Below are positions 25,399 to 32,784 of a stretch of 32,784 bases of DNA, one piece after another. The position numbers and the translations under genes were made by a program. Source of the stretch: Fidelibacterota bacterium. Its GTDB lineage: Bacteria > Fidelibacterota > Marinisomatia > Marinisomatales > TCS55. The notes under the pieces are model-generated. The model made no database searches and had not been told where the DNA came from. It saw only the letters and a program-made list of their open reading frames with translations. How positions within the stretch are numbered: position 1 is the stretch's first letter; each line of letters begins with the position of its first letter. The DNA lies in contig JADFRD010000018.1 in assembly GCA_022561485.1 (NCBI GenBank), positions 1 to 32,784 on the forward strand, given 5' to 3'.

Positions 25399-25629
25399 AT
25401 GAAGCATATTCCTTTCTCTGAATTCAGAAAAAATGCCTCCAAATTGATCACAGATGTAGAACATGGCGAAGTCATTTATTTAACACGCCACGGGAAATTA
25501 ATCGCAGAAATTTCACCGGCTGAAATAGAAGAAAAAAAGATTCCCTCATGGAAAAAAGAAGCATTGAGATTAGCTATTCGTGGTGAAGGATTATCTACAG
25601 CAATACTTGAAGAAAGAGAAATTGCTTAA
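25399..25629 (+). CDS. Phd/YefM-family antitoxin
   Basis: This 76-residue antitoxin begins MKHIPFSEFRKNASKLITDVEHGEVIYLTRHGKLIAEISP, the usual Phd/YefM DNA-binding fold. The second half (EEKKIPSWKKEALRLAIRGEGLSTAILEEREIA) is helical and charged, fitting toxin binding. AGGAG is about seven bases before the ATG. The stop TAA abuts the toxin ATG directly. Autorepression through the TGTACA sites just upstream is expected. Confidence 0.92.
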   Translation: MKHIPFSEFRKNASKLITDVEHGEVIYLTRHGKLIAEISPAEIEEKKIPSWKKEALRLAIRGEGLSTAILEEREIA

Positions 25630-26046
25630 ATGCGCGTTTTTCTGGACTCTTCCGCTTATACAAAAAGATTCGTGGAAGAACCCGGCAGTCAGGAAATTGA
25701 GAATATATGTATAGGCGCTTCCGAATTGGGTTTAAGCATTATTTGTTATCCTGAAATTATTTCTGCTTTAAATCGACGACTTCGTGAGAAAGCTCTGAAC
25801 AAACATGATTATAAAATAGTCAAAAATCGTCTTGCCAAAGAGATGATGGATTTAGAAATAATAAATATCACATCCGCTGTAATTGGCCTTACAACAACTT
25901 TACTGGAAAAAAATGTGTTGCGAGCCATGGATGCTATTCATATTGCCTGTGCAATTGAGTGGGGTACTGAACTATTTGTCACTTCTGACCAAAAACAAGG
26001 AAACGCCGCAAAAAAAGCAAAACTAAAAACAAGGATAAGCAATTAA
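25630..26046 (+). CDS. PIN-domain toxin (VapC-like ribonuclease)
   Basis: This 138-residue PIN-domain protein has four acidic active-site positions: D6 in FLDSSAYTKRF, E42 in PEIISALNRR, D101 in RAMDAIHIACA, and D120 in FVTSDQKQ. PIN toxins are Mg-dependent ribonucleases; VapC members cut tRNA or the sarcin-ricin loop of 23S rRNA. Target is not predictable here. It follows its antitoxin with no gap. It appears intact. It is convergent with the isoaspartyl peptidase gene, 45 bp away. Confidence 0.92.
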   Translation: MRVFLDSSAYTKRFVEEPGSQEIENICIGASELGLSIICYPEIISALNRRLREKALNKHDYKIVKNRLAKEMMDLEIINITSAVIGLTTTLLEKNVLRAMDAIHIACAIEWGTELFVTSDQKQGNAAKKAKLKTRISN

Positions 26047-26091
26047 GGAACTTTTTAAACAATAACCGCATTGCGTTCAAAAAATAGTTAC

Positions 26092-27054
26092 TTATTCTTT
26101 GTACATCAGAATCGTTAGTTCACCTCCATTTAAATAATATCCCCGATACATTCCTTTTGTATTAAAAGGCGTGGCAATATTTCCTTTTCTGTCCATGGCA
26201 ATCACACCCCCGGTGCCTCCTCGATTAGTGAGTTTATCAATCACAGATTGGGCAGCTTCTTGAACCGTTTTTTGTTGATACTCCATTTGGGCAGCGATAT
26301 CATAAGCCACGCTTCCGCGGATGTAATATTCACCCTGTCCGGTTCCTGATACACCGCAAGTTTCATTGTTGGCATATGTTCCGGCGCCAATAATAGGCGA
26401 ATCGCCTACTCTTCCCCACATTTTATTAGTAAGCCCACCCGTGGATGTGCCTGCTGCCAAATTGCCTTTTTTATCGAGCGCCACACAGCCTACTGTTCCA
26501 TGTTTTTCAGCCTCTTTTTCTTTGGCTTTCATCAATGATTTAAATCGTTCTTCTGTTTGAAAATACACATTGGGAACAATATCCAAACCTTGTTCCTTGG
26601 CAAAAGCATCTGCTCCCGTACCGGCTAACAATACATGCCATGTTTCTTCCATGACTTTCCTGGCAGCTGAAATTGGATTTTTCACTGTTTTTACCCCTGC
26701 AACTGCACCAGCTTGTAATGTATTTCCGTCCATAATTGACGCATCTAATTCATTGGTGCCGGCTCCGGTAAAAACAGCTCCTTTACCCGCATTAAATAGT
26801 GGTGAATCTTCCATGATCTTTATCGTTGCTTCTACCGCATCGAGGCTTGATCCGCCTTTATCCAATATGTTATAGCCTTTTTTTAATGCTTCTGTCAGTT
26901 TGTTTATATATGCAGTTTCTTTTTCCGGAGTCATATTCTCCTTTGTGATAGTACCGGCTCCTCCATGAATAACCAACCCAAAAACGGTTTGATCCGTTTG
27001 ATTATTACAAGCAACCAAAAAAAGGAAAAAGATCATTATTATTTGTTTTTTCAT
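26092..27054 (-). CDS. Isoaspartyl peptidase / plant-type L-asparaginase, lipoprotein
   Basis: This 320-residue Ntn-hydrolase precursor normally cleaves itself to expose a nucleophilic threonine. Here that is T187 in KHGTVGCVALD, with the conserved AGTSTGGLTNKMWGRVGDSPIIGAGTYA after it and VIHGGAGT near the N-terminus. It removes isoaspartyl residues from damaged peptides or hydrolyses asparagine. The N-terminus has a lipobox FLVAC (C16), so this copy is predicted to be exported and lipid-anchored; many homologues also carry an export signal. Its ATG overlaps the stop of the deoxynucleoside kinase in ATGA. Confidence 0.93.
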   Translation of the reverse strand: MKKQIIMIFFLFLVACNNQTDQTVFGLVIHGGAGTITKENMTPEKETAYINKLTEALKKGYNILDKGGSSLDAVEATIKIMEDSPLFNAGKGAVFTGAGTNELDASIMDGNTLQAGAVAGVKTVKNPISAARKVMEETWHVLLAGTGADAFAKEQGLDIVPNVYFQTEERFKSLMKAKEKEAEKHGTVGCVALDKKGNLAAGTSTGGLTNKMWGRVGDSPIIGAGTYANNETCGVSGTGQGEYYIRGSVAYDIAAQMEYQQKTVQEAAQSVIDKLTNRGGTGGVIAMDRKGNIATPFNTKGMYRGYYLNGGELTILMYKE

Positions 27055-27668
27055 GACAGTCTCTTTTTTATCTCATTTAGAATAAAATCCAGCTTTTTCT
27101 CATCTTCAAAAATATTAAATCTGTCTGTTTCTATTACGAAAACCGGAATATCATCAATTGAATCTACCCAACGATTGTAAGCAACATTCAAGCTGTGTAA
27201 ATATTCAGGGTCGATGGTTTTTTCGTAATCCCGGGAACGTCCTGCTATTCGTGTCAATAATGTATCCGTGGACGCTTTTAAATAAATGATCAAATCCGGT
27301 TTCCGAAGGTAGGAAGTCATAACCTTGAAAAGATCTCGGTAGTTTGCCCAATCCCGATCGTTCATAAAACCCATTTGGAATAAGTTTCGGGCAAAAATTT
27401 CAACGTCTTCGTAGATGGTTCTATCCTGGATCACGCCTCCGTTTGAATGACTCATTTCAAAATGTGCCTGAAAGCGCTTATGCAAAAAATAAATTTGCAG
27501 ATTAAAACTCCACCGGGACATATCAGCATAAAAATCTCCCAGATATGGATTGTCATCCACTGATTCGTAATAAGGTGACCACCCTAGATTTGTTGATGTA
27601 ATTTCAGTAAAGGTCGTTTTGCCTACACCAATATTACCGGCTAACCCCACAAATGGATTTTTTTTCAA
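27051..27668 (-). CDS. Deoxynucleoside kinase (dGK/dCK/dAK family)
   Basis: This 205-residue cytosolic kinase has a P-loop GNIGVGKT (residues 11-18), a substrate glutamate in YYESVDDNPYL (E35), and the DR motif D82-R83 in GVIQDRTIYEDVEIF. A LID-type arginine segment is RIAGRSRDYE. It phosphorylates deoxynucleosides for salvage; purine versus pyrimidine preference is not clear. It overlaps the isoaspartyl peptidase by four bases, so the two are cotranscribed. A function in common is not evident. Confidence 0.92.
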   Translation of the reverse strand: MKKNPFVGLAGNIGVGKTTFTEITSTNLGWSPYYESVDDNPYLGDFYADMSRWSFNLQIYFLHKRFQAHFEMSHSNGGVIQDRTIYEDVEIFARNLFQMGFMNDRDWANYRDLFKVMTSYLRKPDLIIYLKASTDTLLTRIAGRSRDYEKTIDPEYLHSLNVAYNRWVDSIDDIPVFVIETDRFNIFEDEKKLDFILNEIKKRLS

Positions 27669-27778
27669 ACTTCAATTCCTTTCTAATATAATGGTGGATT
27701 TTCTGCCAAACGGACATTCTCTTTCTATTGATTAAATCTTCAAATCCGTTTATTATAATGATTTAACAGGATAATAAC

Positions 27779-29665
27779 TTAAAACGAATAAGGGTGATAT
27801 TTAGACTGAAGAATCTCATGCTCTTCCATTAATTCTAAATATTCATTTTCTAAAACGGTCATGTTTTCCAATGCTTTTTGAAGAATTTCATAATTATCAG
27901 CATAATCTGGATTTTGAGTGATAGCACGTTCAGATTCTAATTGTTCTTCAATTACAGTGAAACGTTTATCTAACCATTTAATACGGTTGCGGTTTTTCTT
28001 TTGTTCTAGGTAATCCAATTTTTTTTGGGAATGAAATTTTGTTTTCGTTTTTTTTGGTTTATCGGTTTCCTCTTTCTTTTTCTTCCATTCATAATACTGA
28101 TAATTCCCTTCAAACAATCGAATTCCGCCACCGCCCACTTCACAGGTCAGATTGGTGATATTATTCAAAAAATGACGATCATGTGAAATGCATACGATGG
28201 AACCTGTAAATTGAATCAAGGCTCTTTCAACGATGTTTCGGGTAACCATATCCAAGTGGTTTGTGGGTTCGTCCAGCAAGAGTAAATGGGCTGGCTCGAC
28301 CAACATCCGTGCTAAAGCAACCCGAGCTTTTTCCCCGCCGGACAGGACTTTTACCAATTTTTCAATTTCATCACCGGAAAATAAAAAACTGCCCATATAA
28401 GTGCGAATCTCTCTCTCGCTCCATCCTGAACTTACTTTTCCGATGGACTCATAAACCGTGTCATCCGGGTCCAATATTTCCAACTGATGCTGGGCATAAT
28501 AGGCTTTGGTCACATTGGAACTGATGCGGATCGCTCCGCTTGTCACATCTTCTACTCCAGCCAACAATTTGAGCAAAGTCGATTTTCCTGCGCCGTTATG
28601 CCCCACCAGTCCGATCTTTTGCCCACGTTCCACGGACAGATTCATATCATTAAAAACTTCAATATCGCCATAATGTTTGCTCACATTTCGGCAGGATGCC
28701 ACAATCAAAGGGGGTCGGCTTGGTTGGGGCAGAATCAGCTTCATGGCATTGTTTTGTTCTGTGGGCTTTTCGATTTTTTCCATTTTTTCAAGCATTTTTA
28801 TGCGGCTTTGAACCTGGGTGGCCTTGGTATTCTTGGCCCTAAACCGTTCAATAAATCGTTCGGTATCTTTTATCTGCTTTTGCTGATTCCGATAGGCCGC
28901 CCGATGTTGTTCCTTTCGCAGTGCTTTTTCTTCTTTATAACTAGAATAATTCCCATGAAATAAGTTGATCTTTTTCATGTCAATTTCAAGAATCTGATTT
29001 ACAGACCAATCTAAAAATGTGCGATCATGACTGATCATAACCAACCCACCTTTCCAACTGGATAAAAAAGATTCCAGCCAGATCGTTGCTTCCAAATCCA
29101 GGTGATTCGTAGGTTCATCGAGAAATAAGATATCCGGTTCCTGTAACAGTATTGTCGCCAGGGCAACGCGCATTCGCCAGCCGCCGCTAAACACATCCAT
29201 GGTTTCTGAAAATTGTTCTTCCTTGAACCCAAGACCGCTCATAATTTTTTTTGCTTTGTCTTCCAAATTCCATCCATCCAAGGAATCAAAACGGTTCTGC
29301 ATATTGCCCAGTTTGTCCATCAAAGTTGCGTTCTCCGGGTCTTGGGCGATTTGTTCGGTTATGGAAAGAATTTTCCCTTCCAGATCACCCACTTCAGGAA
29401 AAGCCGACAGCACTTCTTCCAGGATGGAGCGGTTGGTTTCAATCACGATATCTTGGGGAAGATATCCAATAGTCGTGGATTTTTCAATCTGCACATGTCC
29501 GGAATCCGGGGATTCTTTTTTCAGCATGATTCTAAGCAAAGTTGTCTTTCCGGAACCATTGGGCCCTACCAACCCCACACGCATGCCGCGCTTGATGGAA
29601 AAATTTACATGATTAAATAAGTCTCCATCCGGAAAGGATTTTGAGATGTTTTCAAGTCGAATCAT
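27779..29665 (-). CDS. ABC-F family ATPase (YheS/Uup-like)
   Basis: This 628-residue protein has two ABC ATPase domains and no membrane segment. First domain: Walker A GPNGSGKT (residues 34-41), signature FSGGW, Walker B LFLDEPTNHLD. The charged interdomain linker (RKEQHRAAYRNQQKQIKDTERFIERFRAKNTKATQVQSR) is the P-site tRNA-interaction motif. Second domain: GHNGAGKST, LSGGEKARVALA, LLLDEPTNHLD. A C-terminal coiled coil follows (QLESERAITQNPDYADNYEILQKALENM). ABC-F proteins bind the ribosomal E site and rescue stalled translation. The linker fits YheS-type more than the antibiotic-resistance subgroups. It lies 37 bp downstream of the mtaB-like gene. Confidence 0.94.
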   Translation of the reverse strand: MIRLENISKSFPDGDLFNHVNFSIKRGMRVGLVGPNGSGKTTLLRIMLKKESPDSGHVQIEKSTTIGYLPQDIVIETNRSILEEVLSAFPEVGDLEGKILSITEQIAQDPENATLMDKLGNMQNRFDSLDGWNLEDKAKKIMSGLGFKEEQFSETMDVFSGGWRMRVALATILLQEPDILFLDEPTNHLDLEATIWLESFLSSWKGGLVMISHDRTFLDWSVNQILEIDMKKINLFHGNYSSYKEEKALRKEQHRAAYRNQQKQIKDTERFIERFRAKNTKATQVQSRIKMLEKMEKIEKPTEQNNAMKLILPQPSRPPLIVASCRNVSKHYGDIEVFNDMNLSVERGQKIGLVGHNGAGKSTLLKLLAGVEDVTSGAIRISSNVTKAYYAQHQLEILDPDDTVYESIGKVSSGWSEREIRTYMGSFLFSGDEIEKLVKVLSGGEKARVALARMLVEPAHLLLLDEPTNHLDMVTRNIVERALIQFTGSIVCISHDRHFLNNITNLTCEVGGGGIRLFEGNYQYYEWKKKKEETDKPKKTKTKFHSQKKLDYLEQKKNRNRIKWLDKRFTVIEEQLESERAITQNPDYADNYEILQKALENMTVLENEYLELMEEHEILQSKYHPYSF

Positions 29666-29702
29666 TTATGGGTTTTATATATAAGAAGTCCGAGTTTTTT
29701 TA

Positions 29703-31007
29703 TTAACTTTTCTTTAATAATTGGCCATCAACAGCTGAACCATGATTTTCAATAAGTAACACATTTTCAATTGTATTGATGAGATCGGTTTTTCCTTCAA
29801 CCTGGACTTGGATATAATTGTTGGTATGCCCAAGAATTTTACCATTTTTCATGGTTTCAAATAATACCTGGCGAGTCTTCCCAATAAATTGTTCATGAAA
29901 ATACCGTTGTTTTTTATCTGAAAGAATATGAAGCATTTTGCTGCGTTTTGCTCTCACTTCTTTGGGTACAACTGCATTTAGATCAATGGCGTCCGTATTG
30001 AGTCGCTCCGAATAAGTAAAAACATGGAGATAGGAAATATCCAATTCATTTAGAAAATGATACGTTTCTAAAAAATCTTCTTCCGTCTCTCCGGGGAAGC
30101 CCACAATGACATCTACACCAATACAGGCATCCGGAATGGATTTTTTGATCTTTGCAACTCGATCTTTAAACAATCCCCGTTTATATCTTCGGCGCATGGC
30201 GCTTAAAATTTTATCCGAGCCCGATTGCAATGGGACATGAAAATGGGGCATGAATTTTTGAGAACCAGCACAAAATTCAATAATCTCATCGGTCAATAAA
30301 TTGGGTTCAATAGAAGAAATGCGTATGCGGTCAATATCCTCTAATTTGTCCAATTGCTGAATGAGATGGAAAAATGTTTCTTCACTACCTTTACCAAAAT
30401 CACCAATATTTATCCCTGTTAAAACAATTTCTCTGGCATCCGTTTTTTCCACTTCCCGGGCTGTTTTCATGGTATTGGCAATGGTATCACTTCTGTTGCC
30501 GCCTCGTGCCAGAGGGATGGTGCAAAATGAACATGTATAATCACAACCATCCTGGATTTTTAAGAATGATCTTGTCCGCTCACCGGATGAAAAAGAAGGT
30601 TTGAATGTATGAACATGGTCTATGTCAGACTGAATCACTTTGGCAGAACCATTGGTTTCCACAGTGGATAAATGGTTAAGTAAATTGAATTTTTCTTCAG
30701 CTCCAAGCACCAGATCCACACCATCAATGGCGGCAATATCCTTGGGCTTCAGCTGGGCATAACATCCGATCACAGCAATGGATGAAGATGGATTTCGCCT
30801 TTTGGCAGAGCGAATGAGTTTCCGTGCCTCTTTATCCGCATTTTCAGTAACAGAACACGTATTCAAAACGTAAATATCCGCTTCATCCCGGTAATCCACC
30901 TTTTCAAATCCATGACGAATAAAGTCACGGGAGATGGTGGCGGTCTCCGAGAAGTTTAGTTTACATCCCAATGTATGGAATGCGACGCGTTTAGTGGGTG
31001 TACTCAT
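29703..31007 (-). CDS. mtaB: tRNA t6A37 methylthiotransferase, MtaB-like
   Basis: This 434-residue radical-SAM methylthiotransferase has the N-terminal UPF0004 domain with cysteines C15 (TLGCKLN), C51 (NTCSVT) and C82 (IGCYAQ), for the auxiliary cluster. The SAM cluster motif is CDYTCSFC at 155-162. A TRAM-like domain ends the protein. TLGCKLN-type starts and this length separate MtaB from MiaB and RimO. It turns t6A37 into ms2t6A37 in tRNAs reading ANN codons, including tRNA-Lys(TTT). The ABC-F gene follows. Confidence 0.93.
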   Translation of the reverse strand: MSTPTKRVAFHTLGCKLNFSETATISRDFIRHGFEKVDYRDEADIYVLNTCSVTENADKEARKLIRSAKRRNPSSSIAVIGCYAQLKPKDIAAIDGVDLVLGAEEKFNLLNHLSTVETNGSAKVIQSDIDHVHTFKPSFSSGERTRSFLKIQDGCDYTCSFCTIPLARGGNRSDTIANTMKTAREVEKTDAREIVLTGINIGDFGKGSEETFFHLIQQLDKLEDIDRIRISSIEPNLLTDEIIEFCAGSQKFMPHFHVPLQSGSDKILSAMRRRYKRGLFKDRVAKIKKSIPDACIGVDVIVGFPGETEEDFLETYHFLNELDISYLHVFTYSERLNTDAIDLNAVVPKEVRAKRSKMLHILSDKKQRYFHEQFIGKTRQVLFETMKNGKILGHTNNYIQVQVEGKTDLINTIENVLLIENHGSAVDGQLLKKS

Positions 31008-31500
31008 AAAATTTTAGGGGCGGAATTTAACGAATATACTATTAGAGGGCTTTGCAAAAGATAGTCGTATGAATCGGACTTGACTTAATCGGCATAGCCA
31101 TTGAGTTAAGAACGATGGTGCTGATTTCCCAGTCCTAAAGTCAAGTCTCCTCCTTCGTCGGATTCTTAACTCAAGTCCTGTGGTAATTTTGATTACTTTC
31201 TTGCCAGCTCCTGTCCACCCCCTTTTATTTATTCCAATCAGGGCCTACGGGGAAGTTTTGGTTTGTGTATTTTTTGCAATTCATTTAAATTGATATTTAT
31301 TGAGAGCTAATTAACCAATTTTATTAGGGTTTAAATACTATGTATCCAAGTGCACAGAAAGAAAATAAACATTTCCGCATTATCCTGGAAAATGCAGGTC
31401 TCTAATGTATTTATGTAAATTAGGCGAGTTAAATACAAGTTATAATTCAATGGCAGGTTAATAATTAGAACTGGATCTTTTCAATTTGAATCAGTAAATT
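31008..31500. other. Repeat-bearing spacer before the restriction-modification genes
   Basis: This 493-base spacer opens at 31041 with ATTAGAGGGCTTTGCAAAAG, which resembles the left end of the MITE-like element at 2755. AGGTCTCTAAT at 31396-31406 resembles the other end. Inside are related arms: GACTTGACTT (31078-31087) with AAGTCAAGTC (31139-31148), and TTGAGTTAAGAA (31099-31110) with TTCTTAACTCAA (31163-31174). A 21-codon ORF (from 31339, MYPSAQKENKHF...) is too short to call. No transposase or controller gene is visible. Confidence 0.4.
31473..31490 (+). promoter_or_regulatory. GGATCT site and short palindrome before the methyltransferase
   Basis: GGATCT (31473-31478) fits RGATCY, the recognition site of BstYI, which the partner nuclease resembles. 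TTCAA-T-TTGAA (31480-31490) is a perfect odd palindrome. Both lie within 28 bases of the ATG, where a control site would be expected. Function is inferred only. Confidence 0.3.
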
Positions 31501-32445
31501 ATGTCAATGAAAATCACTAAAATATTCAACAAAAATTCGGATTTGGTTTATTATAATGGTGATTGTTTGGATTTGCTCACACAAATACCGGATGATTATT
31601 TTAAACTAATTGTCACCTCCCCCCCCTATAATATTGGCAAAGAATACGAAAAGAGAGAGCGTCTCGAAATCTATTTAGATTTTCAAAAACAAGTCATTCA
31701 GGAATCGGTTCGCACTCTTAAAAATAATGGAAGTATTTGTTGGCAAATTGGTAATTACGTTGAAAATGGTGAAATAAAACCATTGGACATTTTACTTTAC
31801 CCATTTTTTGCTGATTTAGGTTTAAAACTTCGAAATAGAATTGTTTGGTATTTTGGGCACGGATTACATGCAAGTAAACGATTTTCAGGTCGTTATGAAG
31901 TCATTCTTTGGTTTACAAAATCTAACAAATATACATTTAATTTAGATCCTGTTAGGGTTCCACAAAAGTATCCAAACAAAAGACATTTTAAGGGTCCAAA
32001 AAAAGGGGAGCTGTCTGGAAATCCTCTTGGTAAAAATCCGAGTGATATTTGGGAAATCCCCAATGTCAAATCCAATCACATTGAAAAAACAATTCACCCT
32101 GCACAATTCCCAGTAGAACTAATTGAAAGATTGGTTTTATCTATGACAAATGAAGGTGATTGGACTTTTGACCCTTTCGCTGGTGTTGGGACTACTCAAA
32201 TTGCATCGATCATTCATAATAGAAAGTCTGTTGGCGCAGAACTTGAAAAAAAATATTATGATGCAGCTATCGTAAGATTTAAAAAAGTAAAGAACAGTAC
32301 TCTTCAAATCAGACCAATGGAAAGACCAGTTTACGACCCACTTAAAAATAATCATATTCCACCAAAAACCATTCAATATGAGACACCAACTCAAATGGCA
32401 TTGCGAATAAAACATGAGAAGGAAAAATATGAAAGTCGTGTATGA
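31501..32445 (+). CDS. Type II DNA methyltransferase, beta class (m4C or m6A)
   Basis: This 314-residue methyltransferase has catalytic motif IV TSPPYN (residues 39-44) ahead of the SAM-binding motif DPFAGVG (224-230), the beta-class order. SPPY-type motif IV occurs in N4-cytosine and N6-adenine enzymes; which one applies is not settled by sequence. It protects host DNA at the site cut by the linked nuclease. The target-recognition region is about residues 125-200. It starts at 31501 (or the second ATG at 31507) with no clear Shine-Dalgarno. It overlaps the nuclease gene by 17 bp. The gene is AT-richer than its neighbours, consistent with acquisition by transfer. Confidence 0.94.
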   Translation: MSMKITKIFNKNSDLVYYNGDCLDLLTQIPDDYFKLIVTSPPYNIGKEYEKRERLEIYLDFQKQVIQESVRTLKNNGSICWQIGNYVENGEIKPLDILLYPFFADLGLKLRNRIVWYFGHGLHASKRFSGRYEVILWFTKSNKYTFNLDPVRVPQKYPNKRHFKGPKKGELSGNPLGKNPSDIWEIPNVKSNHIEKTIHPAQFPVELIERLVLSMTNEGDWTFDPFAGVGTTQIASIIHNRKSVGAELEKKYYDAAIVRFKKVKNSTLQIRPMERPVYDPLKNNHIPPKTIQYETPTQMALRIKHEKEKYESRV

Positions 32446-32784
32446 ATATTCCCATCTGGGTGGAAGTGAGATTTTACAAATTCGACATCCTAATATTGAC
32501 AAAAATATTTACGATGTAATCGGCCAGATAAAATCTCGTAAAACCAAAATTAGCAAAGAAAAAACGATGGTGGGGAGAGCCCTTTATTCACCAAAGGATA
32601 TGAATAATCAATTTAAAGTGGCTTTCAATAAATTGGATTTTCATGAGTTACGAGACCGTTATACAATCACTATTCCGAATAATGATATAGAAGTAAAGGG
32701 TGCATATAAACAAATTGATTTTGTAAAGAAAAAAGTATTGGTAGAAGTTCAATTTGGCAAATACGCGTTTATGTTTTATGATAT
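32429..32784 (+). CDS. BstYI/BglII-type restriction endonuclease, C-terminus cut by window edge
   Basis: From ATG at 32429 a frame runs open to the window end: 118 residues. GAGAAGG lies about six bases upstream. The segment QIDFVKKKVLVEVQFGKYAF carries D97, E106 and Q108. This matches BglII D84, E93 and Q95 in spacing, the unusual active site in which Gln replaces Lys of the PD-(D/E)xK motif. The N-terminus (YSHLGGSEILQI..P.I, then SKEKT..G..LYSP) resembles BstYI as recalled, more than BglII. BstYI cuts RGATCY; a GATC-centred site is therefore expected, not proven. The C-terminal dimer and DNA-contact parts are missing from the window. Confidence 0.85.
   Translation, partial: MKVVYEYSHLGGSEILQIRHPNIDKNIYDVIGQIKSRKTKISKEKTMVGRALYSPKDMNNQFKVAFNKLDFHELRDRYTITIPNNDIEVKGAYKQIDFVKKKVLVEVQFGKYAFMFYD

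Noticed and set aside
28487..28963. Plus-strand frames opposite the ABC-F gene (also 29199-29612)
   Set aside because: They are antisense to the conserved ATPase motifs and carry no domain of their own.
31339..31404. 21-codon ORF before the methyltransferase, considered as a restriction controller (C) gene
   Set aside because: Controllers are about 70-100 residues with a helix-turn-helix; this is far too short and its end falls in the repeat-like sequence.

Overview
The window reads as bacterial chromosome from the FCB (Fibrobacteres-Chlorobi-Bacteroidetes) side of the tree. Pointers are a SusC/SusD outer-membrane pair, lipoproteins with Bacteroidetes-like signal sequences, moderate-to-low GC, and several genes that begin without a Shine-Dalgarno sequence. 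The SusC N-terminus and overall gene style fit Candidatus Marinimicrobia (Neomarinimicrobiota, SAR406) best. That placement is recognition rather than a computed phylogeny.

Layout. 1-1879 (minus): a TPR lipoprotein cut by the window edge and a PfkB-family sugar kinase. 1973-8895 (plus): a metallophosphoesterase, then a 163-bp MITE-like element, then a compact run of cysteine desulfurase, mnmA, a small exported protein, a LytR_C membrane protein, rsfS, argS and a MarC-family membrane protein. 8931-11288 (minus): a U32 (TrhP/YegQ-like) protein, a solo GIY-YIG domain protein between hairpin-rich spacers, and tmRNA (ssrA). 11615-13425 (plus): tRNA-Lys(CTT), queF, tRNA-Lys(TTT) followed by a tandem repeat built from the tRNA tail, and an exported transglutaminase-like protein. 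13442-14828 (minus): an exported protein with an EHP tetrapeptide repeat, and a yefM-yoeB toxin-antitoxin module. 15381-16475 (plus): a saccharopine/lysine-dehydrogenase-family oxidoreductase, ending at a strong bidirectional terminator. 16573-22377 (minus): SusD, SusC with a putative 12-codon leader peptide, and a succinate-semialdehyde-type aldehyde dehydrogenase. 22477-26046 (plus): full-length gcvP and a Phd/PIN toxin-antitoxin module. 26092-31007 (minus): lipoprotein isoaspartyl peptidase/asparaginase, deoxynucleoside kinase, ABC-F ATPase and an MtaB-like methylthiotransferase. 31501-end (plus): a beta-class DNA methyltransferase overlapping a restriction endonuclease with the BstYI/BglII active site, cut by the window end.

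How the genes work together. The core is housekeeping translation and tRNA biology: tmRNA, two tRNA-Lys, argS, rsfS, ABC-F and four tRNA-modification functions (cysteine desulfurase plus MnmA for s2U34, a TrhP-like U32 protein, QueF for queuosine, MtaB for ms2t6A37). Into this are set accessory pieces: two toxin-antitoxin modules that share a TGTACA operator core, one or two MITE-like repeats, a solo GIY-YIG gene, a SusCD pair without linked degradative enzymes, and a type II restriction-modification system. The points most worth checking are the BstYI-like R-M system with a candidate recognition site just before the methyltransferase, the shared TGTACA operators, the SusC leader peptide, and the tRNA-tail repeat whose hairpin stems co-vary.
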